This document shows, one piece after another, positions 25,748 to 34,180 of a stretch of 64,000 nucleotides of DNA. The notes under the pieces were generated by a model. It saw nothing but the letters and a program-made list of their open reading frames with translations. It was not told the origin of the DNA and did no database searches. Each line of letters begins with the position of its first letter. The first letter of the stretch is position 1. Source of the DNA: Nonomuraea candida (GTDB lineage Bacteria; Actinomycetota; Actinomycetes; Streptosporangiales; Streptosporangiaceae); NCBI RefSeq assembly GCF_000725485.1, contig NZ_JOAG01000048.1, positions 62,001 to 126,000 of the forward strand, given 5' to 3'. Position numbers and translations under genes: made by a program.

Positions 25748-27166
25748 TCACCCCGAGGTCAGCAGCGAGGTGTAGGCGGCCGAGTGCTGCTGGCCGGACA
25801 TGAAGGAGACGAACTGCCGGACGAAGTCGGCGCGGGTGTAGCCGTCGCCGCTGCCGGCCAGGTCGCGGTGGAAGGTGGTGCGGAACAGGTCGCGGTATTC
25901 CGTGGCGTCGATCTTCCCGTCGTCGTCGGTGTCGGTGACGTCGAACAGCACGTCGGCGATCCTGATGAGCCCGGTGCCGGGCAGGCGGGCGGCCCCGGCG
26001 GCGTATTCGGCGCGGGTGACGCGCCCGTCGCCGTCGCCGTCGAGCGCGGCCTGCAGCTCCCGCCACCAGGTGGCGTACGCCTGGAACAGCCGATCCTCCT
26101 CCTGCTCGCCCAGGTCGAGCCGGGTGGCGATCTCCCGGGCCATGGCGGCCAGATCGGGCCAGCGCAGGCAGCCGTCGCCGGTCTGGTCGAGGACCTCGGC
26201 GAAGAACCGGTCGGCCGACCGGGTCACCTGGTCGTCATCGCCCGCGGGGGTGAGGAGGCGGGCCAGCGCCGCGGCCTTGCCGGCCCGCCGGCGTACGGCC
26301 TCCCACGGGTCCGCGCCCCCGGGGGAAGGGTCCAGCAGGCCCATGACGAACTCCACCCGTGTCCAGCTCTCCGGCAGGTAGCGGGTGGCGAGGGCGGCGC
26401 CCAGGTAGGTGGTCTGCATGAGCGTCCGGGCGCCCGGCAGGTCGGGCAGGGCGACGCGCCGGCTGAAGGCCTCGGGCAGCGAGGCGATGGTGATCGCGGC
26501 GGCGACCGGGCCCGCCACGGCCCGGCCCGCGGTCCACAGCGCGGGATGGGCGCGCAGCACCGGGGGCGCGGGCACGTTGGCGAAGAGCCGGTAGAGGATG
26601 ACGCCCACCGCCTCGTTGTTCTCCAGGCGGTGCTCGACGACGTCGTCGTAGTAGGCCCAGAACTGCGGCAGCGTCTCGGGGAGGCGGTCACTGCTGCCGT
26701 CGATCAGGGCCAGGAGGGTGCGGTGCTCGTCGTAGAGCCGCCGCATCGCCTCGGCGTCGAGCGCGTCGCCGCTCAGCCGGCACATCGTCACCGTCGACTC
26801 GAACAGCGTCGCCACCACCCAGGCGCGCGCCTCGGGGTCTGTCGCGTCGTAGGGCCGGCCCTGGGCGTCGACGCCGGACATGTGGGCGTGCAGCCGGTTG
26901 AGCCGGGCGGCCTCGCGGTCGCGGACGCGCGGGTCGGGGTCGAGCAGCCGCCGCGAGCTCATCGTGGTGTTGCGCAGGCGCCGCCACGGGTGCGTCAGGA
27001 ACGTGGAGTTCTCCATCAGCGCCGCGCCGATCTGCGGGTGGGCGGCCTCCAGCAGGGTGGCCCGGGCCACCGCGAGACCCCAGCGCGCCTCGTTGACCAG
27101 GCGGCGCAGGAGGGAGCCGGGCCCGAAGACGTCGACGTCGGCCGGCGGGGTGGTGGTCTGGCTCAT
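25748..27166 (-). CDS. MpaB/Lcp-type (DUF2236) oxygenase fused to an EF-hand domain
   Basis: A 472-aa protein. Residues 15-310 are the ER-bound oxygenase MpaB/rubber-oxygenase Lcp catalytic domain: LLEAAHPQIGAALMENSTF, then RLHAHMSGVDAQGRPYDA and DPEARAWVVATLFEST, with the conserved histidines expected to hold haem. Residues 325-472 are a calerythrin-like EF-hand module. Loops are at about 327 (DQTGDG), 376 (DGDGDGRVTRAE), 412 (DTDDDGKIDATE) and a degenerate one near 440 (GSGDGYTRAD). No signal peptide is visible. The ATG overlaps the cis-prenyltransferase stop (ATGA), so the two are translationally coupled. Family members cleave polyisoprene or prenyl chains, or are uncharacterised. Calcium control of the oxygenase is inference. 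Confidence 0.85.
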   Translation of the reverse strand: MSQTTTPPADVDVFGPGSLLRRLVNEARWGLAVARATLLEAAHPQIGAALMENSTFLTHPWRRLRNTTMSSRRLLDPDPRVRDREAARLNRLHAHMSGVDAQGRPYDATDPEARAWVVATLFESTVTMCRLSGDALDAEAMRRLYDEHRTLLALIDGSSDRLPETLPQFWAYYDDVVEHRLENNEAVGVILYRLFANVPAPPVLRAHPALWTAGRAVAGPVAAAITIASLPEAFSRRVALPDLPGARTLMQTTYLGAALATRYLPESWTRVEFVMGLLDPSPGGADPWEAVRRRAGKAAALARLLTPAGDDDQVTRSADRFFAEVLDQTGDGCLRWPDLAAMAREIATRLDLGEQEEDRLFQAYATWWRELQAALDGDGDGRVTRAEYAAGAARLPGTGLIRIADVLFDVTDTDDDGKIDATEYRDLFRTTFHRDLAGSGDGYTRADFVRQFVSFMSGQQHSAAYTSLLTSG

Positions 27167-27888
27167 CGGAGACCTTCTCCTGTCATGGTCGTGGGGCGGC
27201 GCACGTCGCCGAACCGGCGCTGGCGCCGCAGGTAGGTGTCGAGGCATTCCCAGAAGTGGGTCGCGCGGAAGTCGGGCCAGAGCACCTCGGGGAAGACCCA
27301 CTCGGCGTAGGCCACCTGCCAGAGCATGAAGTTGGAGATGCGCTGCTCGCCGGAGGTGCGGATGACCAGGTCCACGTCTGGGGTGTCGGGGCAGGGCAGG
27401 TGCGCGGCGAAGCTGGCCTCGGTGACCTGCTCGGCCGGCGTCGCCGACCGGATCAGCGAGCGCGCGGCCTCCACGATGTCGCGGCGGCCGCCGTGGTCGA
27501 AGGCGACGGTCAGCGTCATGCGCCTGTTGTCGCGGGTCAGCGTCATCAGGTCGGTGATGTCCTGGACCAGCGGCGCCGGGATGCGCGGATCGGTCATGCC
27601 GAGGAACCGGCAGCGGATGCCCCGCGCGTGCAGCACCGGCGCGTGTTTGCGGATGGCCCGGCGGACGAGCCGCATGAGGATGTCGACCTCGGCGGAGGGG
27701 CGTCGCCAGTTCTCGGTGGAGAACGCGTACAGGCTCAGCCAGGCCACGCCGGCCGAGCGCGCCGCCTCGATGACGTCCATCACCGCGGCCTCGGCGGCCT
27801 CGTGGCCCGCCGTGCGCGGCAGCGAGCGCTGCGCGGCCCAGCGGCCGTTCCCGTCCATCACACACGCCACGTGACGCGGCACGACCAT
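27163..27888 (-). CDS. isoprenyl transferase (cis-prenyltransferase, UppS family)
   Basis: A 241-aa enzyme that adds isopentenyl units in cis to an allylic diphosphate. HVACVMDGNGRWA carries the catalytic Asp and the diphosphate-binding residues. RTAGHEAA, YAFSTENWRRP, AFDHGGRRDIVEA (family NYGGR) and DLVIRTSGEQRISNFMLWQ are all in place, so it should be active. Essential actinomycete uppS genes usually lie near recO/era; this copy instead pairs with an MpaB/Lcp-like oxygenase, so it is probably an accessory, short- or special-chain enzyme. ATG 27888 has GGGGTGG upstream; an in-frame GTG lies two codons earlier. Confidence 0.9.
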   Translation of the reverse strand: MVVPRHVACVMDGNGRWAAQRSLPRTAGHEAAEAAVMDVIEAARSAGVAWLSLYAFSTENWRRPSAEVDILMRLVRRAIRKHAPVLHARGIRCRFLGMTDPRIPAPLVQDITDLMTLTRDNRRMTLTVAFDHGGRRDIVEAARSLIRSATPAEQVTEASFAAHLPCPDTPDVDLVIRTSGEQRISNFMLWQVAYAEWVFPEVLWPDFRATHFWECLDTYLRRQRRFGDVRRPTTMTGEGLR

Positions 27889-27996
27889 GACCACCCCAAT
27901 AGCCGAACGTTACTGCGACGATACTCTATGTGCTCGCCGTTCGGGACGTTCAGGCATGGCCGGGCCCCGCCGCCCGCGCCTTCACGCGCCCCGCCG

Positions 27997-28359
27997 TCAG
28001 GCCGCCGAGGCCAGCGCCAGGCACATCAGGAACGGCGCGGGGATGAGCACGGCGGAGCCGAGCCAGGCCGCCCGCCGCCGGCCGTGCCAGCGCGGGAGGG
28101 CGACGTCGATCACGATCACCTGCGTCAACGAGAGCAGGCCCGTCACCACCAGCAGCACGGTGAGCACGAACCCGTTGTCGAGGGTCTCGTAGTCGCAGTT
28201 GGCGGACTCGGGCAGGCCGCAGTCCATCGGCAGGTACTCGGTCAGCAGCCACCACGCCAGAGAGAGCGGCACGACGGCGGGCACGCCGAGAGCGAGGTTC
28301 GCCAGCGCGGGCTCCCAGAGGGCGTCCCGCGCCCGCCCCTTCTGCGCCTGCATGGTCAC
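27997..28359 (-). CDS. small membrane protein, unknown
   Basis: 120 aa with three hydrophobic segments (about residues 18-42, 62-82 and 98-118), separated by a short loop with two Cys (DCGLPESANCDYETLDNG) that could form an extracytoplasmic disulphide, and a basic loop (ALPRWHGRRRAAW). No family recognised. GTG 28359 follows GGGGTGAG; ATG 28353 is an alternative. It stands alone upstream of the prenyltransferase on the same strand, about 110 bases away. Confidence 0.7.
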   Translation of the reverse strand: MTMQAQKGRARDALWEPALANLALGVPAVVPLSLAWWLLTEYLPMDCGLPESANCDYETLDNGFVLTVLLVVTGLLSLTQVIVIDVALPRWHGRRRAAWLGSAVLIPAPFLMCLALASAA

Positions 28360-28424
28360 GCTCTCACCCCGCCCCCTGATCGGTGCTCAACCCTCCCATG
28401 AACGGCGCCCGGGTCCTGACGGCG

Positions 28425-28458
28425 GCCCGCCGCGCCGGGAGGGAGGCGGGCGGCGGGC
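28425..28458 (-). terminator. G/C-rich stem-loop after the PP-loop ATPase gene
   Basis: GCCCGCCGC at 28425-28433 pairs with GCGGCGGGC at 28450-28458 with a 16-base loop, directly after the minus-strand stop codon at 28459. No T-run follows. Confidence 0.4.
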
Positions 28459-29133
28459 TCACCGATCCCCGGGGCTGCCCGCCGTGATGTCGACGAACCA
28501 CACGCCGTCCCTGAGGACCTTCTCCCCGAGCGTGACGGGCAGGGGACGCCGGAAGATCGGCCCGTCGACGACGACGGTGTGGTATTCGCCCTTCTCGCCG
28601 GCCAGGTCCACGCCCGCCTCGCCGAAGTGGCGGATCATGTCGCGGTCGATGACCTGGCCCAGCAGGTCCGGCGACAGCAGCGGCTCCCTGACGGCGACCA
28701 GGACCGCCTGGAACCCCTCCGCCACCAGCTCCGCCATCAGCCCCGCCCGCTCACGCCCCCACAGCGGCAGCTCGGCCGCCGCCCCCGCGCGGGCGCAGGT
28801 GGAGACCACCCATTCCCGATGGGATTCGATATCCATATCGCCGAAAACGCCAATATGAAGACCTTCCTGGACGGCGCCCGAAACCGTCTTCTGGAACGTG
28901 TCCTCGTAATCGGCCCAGGTGGCCGCGGCGAAACGGACGGGAATGCCGAGAGCCTGCGCCTGGGCCGTCAGCAAGTCACGGCTGAGACCGTGGGAACGCG
29001 ACCGTTCTCCCGTCTCGGTCATCATCGTGATGAGCAGTTCGGGAATCCCGCCGTCCCGCACCGCGTGGTGCAAGGCGATCGCGGAGTCCTTGCCACCGCT
29101 CCAGGACGTGAAGAAACGGTCTCCTGTTTCCAT
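28459..29133 (-). CDS. PP-loop ATPase, diphthine-ammonia ligase family
   Basis: 224 aa. The N-terminal adenylation loop SWSGGKDSAIALHHAV is the PP-loop. HGLSRDLLTAQAQALGIPV and the C-terminal GEKGEYHTVVVDGPIF are the two signatures of the ATP_bind_4/Dph6-like group. In eukaryotes and archaea this enzyme amidates diphthine on EF2; bacterial members have no such target and their role is unknown. It lies divergent from the Tat-exported propeller with about 50 bases between starts. Confidence 0.87.
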   Translation of the reverse strand: METGDRFFTSWSGGKDSAIALHHAVRDGGIPELLITMMTETGERSRSHGLSRDLLTAQAQALGIPVRFAAATWADYEDTFQKTVSGAVQEGLHIGVFGDMDIESHREWVVSTCARAGAAAELPLWGRERAGLMAELVAEGFQAVLVAVREPLLSPDLLGQVIDRDMIRHFGEAGVDLAGEKGEYHTVVVDGPIFRRPLPVTLGEKVLRDGVWFVDITAGSPGDR

Positions 29134-29185
29134 ATGGGCCAGTGTATTTCTTGTGCCCGATCATCGGCGGTGCGATAGTGACGAG

Positions 29186-30448
29186 GTGTCCAGCGAGCCT
29201 TTGGCGCCACGCCCGGGCCATCCGGTAGGGCGGCGGCTGGTGTTACGGGGCGGCCTCCTTTCGGCGGCGGCCCTGGCGGGCATCACCGTGCCGGCCCCGG
29301 CGCCGGCGGTGTCCGCGACGACGGGGGAAGGACGGCGGACGATGGCGGCTGATCGAGGCGTTCCCGCGGTCGTGCGCTCGCGGCAGGAGCTCATCGAGCG
29401 CGGCGTCGCCTTCCCGGCGCCGGCCAGGGCGGCCACGGCGCTGCCGATCACCTCCAACGGCACCACCTACGAGATGGCCCAGCAGCTCACCTGGCTCGAC
29501 CAGGAGCACTTCGTGGTCGGCCGCTGGGACGGCTCGATGAGCGTGTTCAGGTTCACCGACTCCAGCGTCACGGGCCCGGTCATCAGCGAGGCGGTCACCA
29601 GCCCGGCCTTCCAGGGGGTGCGGATGCTCGCCGCGCTGCCCGGCCGGGCGTTCGCCAGCTCCAACGACGACCGGTCGATCGCGCTGTGGGCCGCGGGGCC
29701 GGGCGGCTGGCCCGACCTGCGCGCGGCCGGCACCCATGGCTACGACCCCGCCCTGGGCGTCGCCACCGGGGCGATCGGCACCGGGCAGAGCCTGGTCGTC
29801 GGCCACACCACGGGACACGTCTCGATCTGGAAATACGCGCAGCAGGAGCGGCGGCTGCGCTTCCTGCGCGCCGTCGACGTGCGCAACCCCAGCCCGGTCA
29901 ACCCCTGGGGCCTGCACGACATCCACGCCATCCGCGTCGTGTCCGAATCGTCCGGCAGGTCCTGCGTGGTGGCGGGGTCGGAGGACGGATACCTGTCGGT
30001 CGTCGAGGTGCCGTCCGGGGCGATCCTCTCCCAGACGGTGTTCAACCCGCAGGCCCAGCGCGGCATCAACAGCCTGTCCGTCAGCGGCGACAAGCTGCTC
30101 GTGGCCAACTGCTCCGTCGGCCCGCAGGACCACAACCTCTGGTACTACTCGATCGACCCCGGCACCTGGCAGATCACCCTGCTCGACCAGGCCAACCTCA
30201 TCGTCGACACCCAGCGGCCGCAGGCGTTCAACTTCGCCACGACCTGGGGCGCCTACTCCGGGGGGCCGTGCTGGTTCGCCTCCACCGAGGAGGGCGCGCT
30301 CTGGATGGGCACCGCCGGCGCCGGCCTCAGCACCCTCGGCTACCAGGCGGTCACCAGCCCGCTCGGCTCGACCCTGGGCTACGCCTCCGGCCCTGGCCGG
30401 CTCGTGATGGTCGCCTACGACCTGTACGAGTACACCACCGGCGCCTGA
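29186..30448 (+). CDS. exported WD40/YVTN-like beta-propeller protein with Tat-type signal
   Basis: 420 aa. The N-terminus (GRRLVLRGGLLSAAALAGITVPAPAPAVSA) carries a twin-arginine pair before a hydrophobic stretch and an Ala-x-Ala cleavage site, so it should be exported. The rest is a chain of about six to seven short beta repeats: FVVGRWDGSMSVFRFTD, LVVGHTTGHVSIWKY and CVVAGSEDGYLSVVEV are WD40-like blades. No catalytic motif is visible; the fold suggests binding. The GTG at 29186 was chosen because it places the signal correctly; its ribosome-binding site is weak. Confidence 0.75.
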   Translation: MSSEPLAPRPGHPVGRRLVLRGGLLSAAALAGITVPAPAPAVSATTGEGRRTMAADRGVPAVVRSRQELIERGVAFPAPARAATALPITSNGTTYEMAQQLTWLDQEHFVVGRWDGSMSVFRFTDSSVTGPVISEAVTSPAFQGVRMLAALPGRAFASSNDDRSIALWAAGPGGWPDLRAAGTHGYDPALGVATGAIGTGQSLVVGHTTGHVSIWKYAQQERRLRFLRAVDVRNPSPVNPWGLHDIHAIRVVSESSGRSCVVAGSEDGYLSVVEVPSGAILSQTVFNPQAQRGINSLSVSGDKLLVANCSVGPQDHNLWYYSIDPGTWQITLLDQANLIVDTQRPQAFNFATTWGAYSGGPCWFASTEEGALWMGTAGAGLSTLGYQAVTSPLGSTLGYASGPGRLVMVAYDLYEYTTGA

Positions 30449-30453
30449 GAGGA

Positions 30454-30481
30454 CACCTCCGCGAGCGGCTGCCGGGAGGTG
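30454..30481. terminator. stem-loop between convergent genes
   Basis: CACCTCC at 30454-30460 pairs with GGAGGTG at 30475-30481, six bases after the propeller stop and before the end of the convergent secreted-protein gene. The stem is only seven bases. Confidence 0.4.
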
Positions 30482-30518
30482 CCGGCCGCGGCGCTGGCCC
30501 GGGCTCCGGCGTCTCGGC

Positions 30519-30971
30519 TCAGCCGACCCAGGGGGAGACGAAGCCGATGGTCTCGAACGGCCCCACGGTGAACGAGCCCTCCGCGCGGTCGAGCTCGAAG
30601 GGGTCGTTGTCGGCGACGATCCGCGTGGCGACGGTCCCGGTCCGCTGCTGCCGGATGATGATGTCGTACGCCGCTCTGTATCCGCCCAGCGGATCCAGAG
30701 CGGCGGTCACCGGGGAGATGACCTGGATGGCGCGCGAGCCGTTGTGGATCTCCGTCACCGCCTGCTTCCAGTTCGCGCCCGCGCCCCGGATGCAGATCCG
30801 CCCCATGAGGCCCGGGGCGGACCTGCTGGAGGCCCACGATCCGCAGGTCGGGTCGGCGGCCGCGGCCGGACGGGGGATGATCACACCCGGCGCGAGCGCC
30901 GCCGCGAGCAGGGCGGCGGACAGGAGGATCGCTGACCTTCTGGGCCTTGACGCGAAGATTCGGGGGGCCAT
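30519..30971 (-). CDS. small secreted protein, unknown
   Basis: 150 aa with a clear Sec signal (residues 1-39: basic RIFASRPRRS, hydrophobic AILLSAALLAAALAPGVI, then RPAAAADP). The mature part of about 110 residues has two Cys (TCGSW and ICIRG) that could form a disulphide, and is beta-rich, ending in FTVGPFETIGFVSPWVG. No family recognised. It converges on the propeller gene. Confidence 0.75.
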   Translation of the reverse strand: MAPRIFASRPRRSAILLSAALLAAALAPGVIIPRPAAAADPTCGSWASSRSAPGLMGRICIRGAGANWKQAVTEIHNGSRAIQVISPVTAALDPLGGYRAAYDIIIRQQRTGTVATRIVADNDPFELDRAEGSFTVGPFETIGFVSPWVG

Positions 30972-31075
30972 TCTTCGTCCTTCCGGAAGCCGGGGGTTCT
31001 CCAGGCGACATCCGCGGCCGTATCTCTTGGTGATTTAGCCAGCACATTCTGTTAGGAGGCGTCGGGGTCGCGCAA

Positions 31076-31101
31076 TGCGGTGTTCCGCTGAGCGGACCGC
31101 A
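31076..31101. other. hairpin in a short gene-free stretch
   Basis: The 222-base gap before the end of the next gene holds no coding sequence. It contains TGCGG at 31076-31080 and CCGCA at 31097-31101 enclosing TCCGCT-G-AGCGGA, a bulged hairpin. Function unknown; it could be the promoter-side operator of the secreted-protein gene. Confidence 0.3.
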
Positions 31102-31252
31102 AGAACTGCTGTCGGAGAGCTCCGGGACGCGTTCCGCCCGCTGCGCTGACCCCCTGGCGCGAGGGCCGGCGTGGCGTCACCTCAGCCGGTACGCCGACGG
31201 CCGCACCCCCGTCTCGCGCTGACAAGGCGGCCGCCCGCCATCGGGTGCCCCG

Positions 31253-32110
31253 TCAGAGGTGCCCGCTCGTCCTGGCGTACTCGGCGCCGAGGACGCTCAG
31301 CAGGGCCAGCGCCTCGGCCGAGCGGGAGCCCTGCGGCGCGCTGTAGAGCACGAGGTGCTGGTCGCGGTCCGCGAGCGCGAGCGCGTCGCAGTCGACGGTG
31401 ATCTCCCCGACCACCGGGTGGCGGAACGTCTTCGTCAGCGTCGGCGCGGCCCGCACGTCGTGCCGCTCCCACAACCGGGCGAACTCGGGGCTGCCTTCGC
31501 GCAGTTCGTCGATCAGCCCGGTCACGGCCGGGTCCGACGGGTAGCGGGCGAGGGTGGCGCGCAGCTCCATGACGGCGTGGTGCCGGAACTCGGCGGCGTC
31601 GGAGAGCCCGTACGGCATCGCGTCGGCGTCGTCCGGGGTGAGGAAGGCGCGCCGGGCGAGGTTGCGGTCGCGCGGCGCGAGCTCGCCGAAGTCCTCCATG
31701 AGCGCGGCCGCCAGGTCGTTCCAGGCGAGCACCTCGAACGTGGCCGAGATCACGATGCCGGCCGTCTGCGGCAGCCGATCGAGGAGCGCCAGGATGCTCG
31801 GCCGGACGTCGCGTCGATGCCGCCCGGTACGGCTCGGCGCGGTGCCCGCCAGCACGTGCAGGTGCTCGGACTCGGCGTCGGTGAGCCGCAGCGCGCCGGC
31901 GATCCCGGCGAGGACCTCGCCCGACGGACGCGGCGCCCGGCCCTGCTCCAGCCGGACGTAGTACTCCGTGGAGATGTGCGCGAGGACCGCCACCTCCTCG
32001 CGGCGCAGCCCCGGGGTGCGGCGGCGCGGGCCCGAGGGCAGGCCGACGTCCTCCGGCCGGAGCCGTTCGCGGCGGCTGCGGAGAAACGCGCCGAGTTCCT
32101 GTTTGTCCAT
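31253..32110 (-). CDS. XRE-family transcriptional regulator, MmyB type
   Basis: 285 aa. LGAFLRSRRERLRPEDVGL opens the protein, followed by the helix-turn-helix LRREEVAVLAHISTEYYVRLEQGRAPRPS, then the MmyB-like ligand-binding domain (FEVLAWNDLAAALMEDF; LWERHDVRAAPTLTKTFRHPVVGEI). It diverges from an SDR gene with 87 bases between starts, the classic arrangement in which this class of regulator controls an SDR. The ATG at 32110 is the family start. Confidence 0.9.
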   Translation of the reverse strand: MDKQELGAFLRSRRERLRPEDVGLPSGPRRRTPGLRREEVAVLAHISTEYYVRLEQGRAPRPSGEVLAGIAGALRLTDAESEHLHVLAGTAPSRTGRHRRDVRPSILALLDRLPQTAGIVISATFEVLAWNDLAAALMEDFGELAPRDRNLARRAFLTPDDADAMPYGLSDAAEFRHHAVMELRATLARYPSDPAVTGLIDELREGSPEFARLWERHDVRAAPTLTKTFRHPVVGEITVDCDALALADRDQHLVLYSAPQGSRSAEALALLSVLGAEYARTSGHL

Positions 32111-32197
32111 ACCGTCAGTGTGCACCCCGGGCGGCGCCACATCCTGGTACCGCTTGTGCCTGCATCCGGTCCGGGGGCTCGCCTGACACTGGTCGGC

Positions 32198-33034
32198 ATG
32201 ACGAACGACATTCATGGCGACATTCGCAGCGACCTTCATCACGGCACTCATCACGGCACTCATCACGGCATCGCGCCCATCGGCCTGCTCACCGGCAAGG
32301 TGGTGTTCATCACCGGCGCCAGCCGCGGCATCGGGGCGGCCGCGGCCCGGCTCTTCGCCTCCGAGGGGGCCGCCGTCGTGCTCGCCGCCCGCAGCGCCGA
32401 CGCCCTCCGGCACGTCGTCACCGAGATCCGCGACGGCGGCGGCGTGGCGGACGCCGTGCCGATGGACCTGGCCGACCGTGCGAGCATCCGCGCCGCGATC
32501 GACCGCGTCGAGGAGCTGCACGGGCGGCTCGACGGGGCGTTCAACAACGGCGCGACGATCCAGCAGCCCGGCCCGCTCGACACGACGAGCGAGGAGGACA
32601 TCGAGGTGCAGTTCGCGGTGAACTTCCGCGGGCACTGGACCGCGATGACCGCCGAGGCCGCGCTCATGCGCCGCAGCGGCGGCGGCGCGATCGTCAACAC
32701 CTCCAGCATCGGCAGCCGCCGCGCGAACCCCGCCCTGCCCGCGTACGGCGCGATGAAGCGCGCGCTCAACAGCCTCACCGAGACCGCCGCCGTGACCTGG
32801 GGCCGCGAGGGCATCCGGGTGAACGGTCTCACCCCCGGCGGCACCGAGACCGAGATGATCGAGGCGTGGGAGGCGGTGTCCCCCGGCGTCATCGAGCACA
32901 TCAACGCGACGACGCCGCTGGGCCGCATGGCCGAGCCGCGCGAGGTGGCCGAGGTGGCCGCGTGGCTGCTCAGCGACCGGGCCTCGATGGTGACCGGCGC
33001 GATCGTCCCGGTCGACGGCGGCGCCGGCGCCTGA
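32198..33034 (+). CDS. short-chain dehydrogenase/reductase
   Basis: 278 aa. The cofactor loop FITGASRGIGAAAARLF, the Ser region VNTSSIGS and YGAMK (catalytic Tyr and Lys) are all present, and the tail ASMVTGAIVPVDGG is typical. The central NNAG motif is changed to NNGA (FNNGATI), an uncommon variant. The first 25 residues are extra and contain a His-rich repeat (HHGTHHGTHHG) that could bind metal or simply be slippage. No clear ribosome-binding site precedes the ATG. It is probably controlled by the divergent XRE protein. Confidence 0.88.
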   Translation: MTNDIHGDIRSDLHHGTHHGTHHGIAPIGLLTGKVVFITGASRGIGAAAARLFASEGAAVVLAARSADALRHVVTEIRDGGGVADAVPMDLADRASIRAAIDRVEELHGRLDGAFNNGATIQQPGPLDTTSEEDIEVQFAVNFRGHWTAMTAEAALMRRSGGGAIVNTSSIGSRRANPALPAYGAMKRALNSLTETAAVTWGREGIRVNGLTPGGTETEMIEAWEAVSPGVIEHINATTPLGRMAEPREVAEVAAWLLSDRASMVTGAIVPVDGGAGA

Positions 33035-33110
33035 GCCCCGCCTCCGCCCCGCCCGATCCGCGCGACGGCCGGGCGGGCACGCGGCTGGGGCTCGCCGGTG
33101 CCTTCCAGCC

Positions 33111-33221
33111 GCGTTCCGTCGGCCGGATTCCGTCGGCCCGGCTCCGTCGGTGGGTTCCGTCGGCCGGGTTCCTGCGGCCGGTTCGGTCGGTCGGGTTCCG
33201 CCGGGCAGTTCCGCCGGGCGG
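33111..33221. repeat. eight imperfect 14-15-bp repeats
   Basis: The 385-base gap between the SDR and the crystallin-like gene holds about eight tandem imperfect copies of GTTCCGTCGGCCGG. The rest of the gap (33222-33419) is G/C-rich, with only a good ribosome-binding site (AGAAGGAG) at its end and no recognisable promoter. Confidence 0.65.
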
Positions 33222-33419
33222 CGAGATGTCCGCCATATGTCCGGCTGCTGTCCTGGCCTGGCGACCTGCGGTGCCGGAGGGTGAGGAGTGCGGTGCACAC
33301 CGCCGGTCGACCGGCCTCGCGCCTTCTCGCCGGACCCGGGCGAAGGTCTTCGCGCAGGCCGTTCGCGACCCCGGCCCCCGTGGTGGCGGGGCGTCCCACG
33401 CCAGCAGAAGGAGACTGAC

Positions 33420-34106
33420 ATGCGTACTGACCGGAACCGGAGCCTGCCGGCGATCGCGGCCACGGCGGCCGGGAGAACCGCGAAGGCGGCCAGGAGCACG
33501 GCGGTCACGGCGGTTCTGGCGGCCCGCGGGCACGGCCGCGCCCTCGCCGTGCTCGCCCTGGTGGCCTGCGGCGTCGCCACCGCCCCGGCCGCGGCGTCCA
33601 CCCCGGGCCCGGCGGCGGCGTCCGGCGCGGGACAGACGGGAGAGTCCGCCCCGGAGCGGGCGCCCGCGCGTTCCTGCTCCGTCCTGCTGGCGCCGATCAG
33701 GCCGGGGGAGACGTTCTCCCGGGTGCTCAAAGAGGCGTGCGCGGACACCATCGAGCAGGCGGACCAGGCCGCCGTCGGCGCGGCGCGCACCTCGGCGCAG
33801 GCCGCGTCGACGCTGCTCCTCGAAGCCGCCGACAACATCAACCAGGGCCTGCCGAGATACCGCTGGTGGGGCTCCGCCGGCCCGTGCGACACCGCCGGGT
33901 ACGGCATCCGCGACCTCGGCGTCATGTGGAACGATCGCATCTCGTCCTGGCGGCAGGGCCACTCCCGCTGCAACTACCTCAACGTGTGGGAGCACAACTC
34001 CTACCAGGGCGCCAAGACCTACTGGCACAACTGGACCCAGGTGAACTACGTCGGCAATGCCTGGAACGACCGGATCTCCTCCATGCACATCCACTACGAG
34101 CCGTAG
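33420..34106 (+). CDS. secreted beta/gamma-crystallin-like protein
   Basis: 228 aa. A long signal region is followed by a helical Ala-rich stretch (about residues 75-145) and a C-terminal domain of about 80 residues with two Greek-key halves. Each half holds WNDRISS, the double-clamp calcium motif (N/D-N/D-x-x-S/T-S) of microbial beta/gamma-crystallins. Cys pairs (GPCDTAG, SRCNYL) may be disulphide-bonded. Such domains bind calcium and are thought to stabilise extracellular or stress proteins; some are inhibitors. AAGGAG precedes the ATG. The signal start is uncertain because the hydrophobic stretch begins only near residue 40. Confidence 0.8.
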   Translation: MRTDRNRSLPAIAATAAGRTAKAARSTAVTAVLAARGHGRALAVLALVACGVATAPAAASTPGPAAASGAGQTGESAPERAPARSCSVLLAPIRPGETFSRVLKEACADTIEQADQAAVGAARTSAQAASTLLLEAADNINQGLPRYRWWGSAGPCDTAGYGIRDLGVMWNDRISSWRQGHSRCNYLNVWEHNSYQGAKTYWHNWTQVNYVGNAWNDRISSMHIHYEP

Positions 34107-34143
34107 GCCGGAACGGCACGATCCCGTCGCGCTCCGTTCCGGC

Positions 34144-34173
34144 GGAGCCCGGAGGCGGACCCCTCCGGGCTCC
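34144..34173. terminator. strong bidirectional stem-loop
   Basis: GGAGCCCGGAGG at 34144-34155 pairs perfectly with CCTCCGGGCTCC at 34162-34173. Just before it a second hairpin pairs CCGGAACGG (34108-34116) with CCGTTCCGG (34134-34142). The pair separates two convergent genes. Confidence 0.75.
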
Positions 34174-34180
34174 CGGCGAT

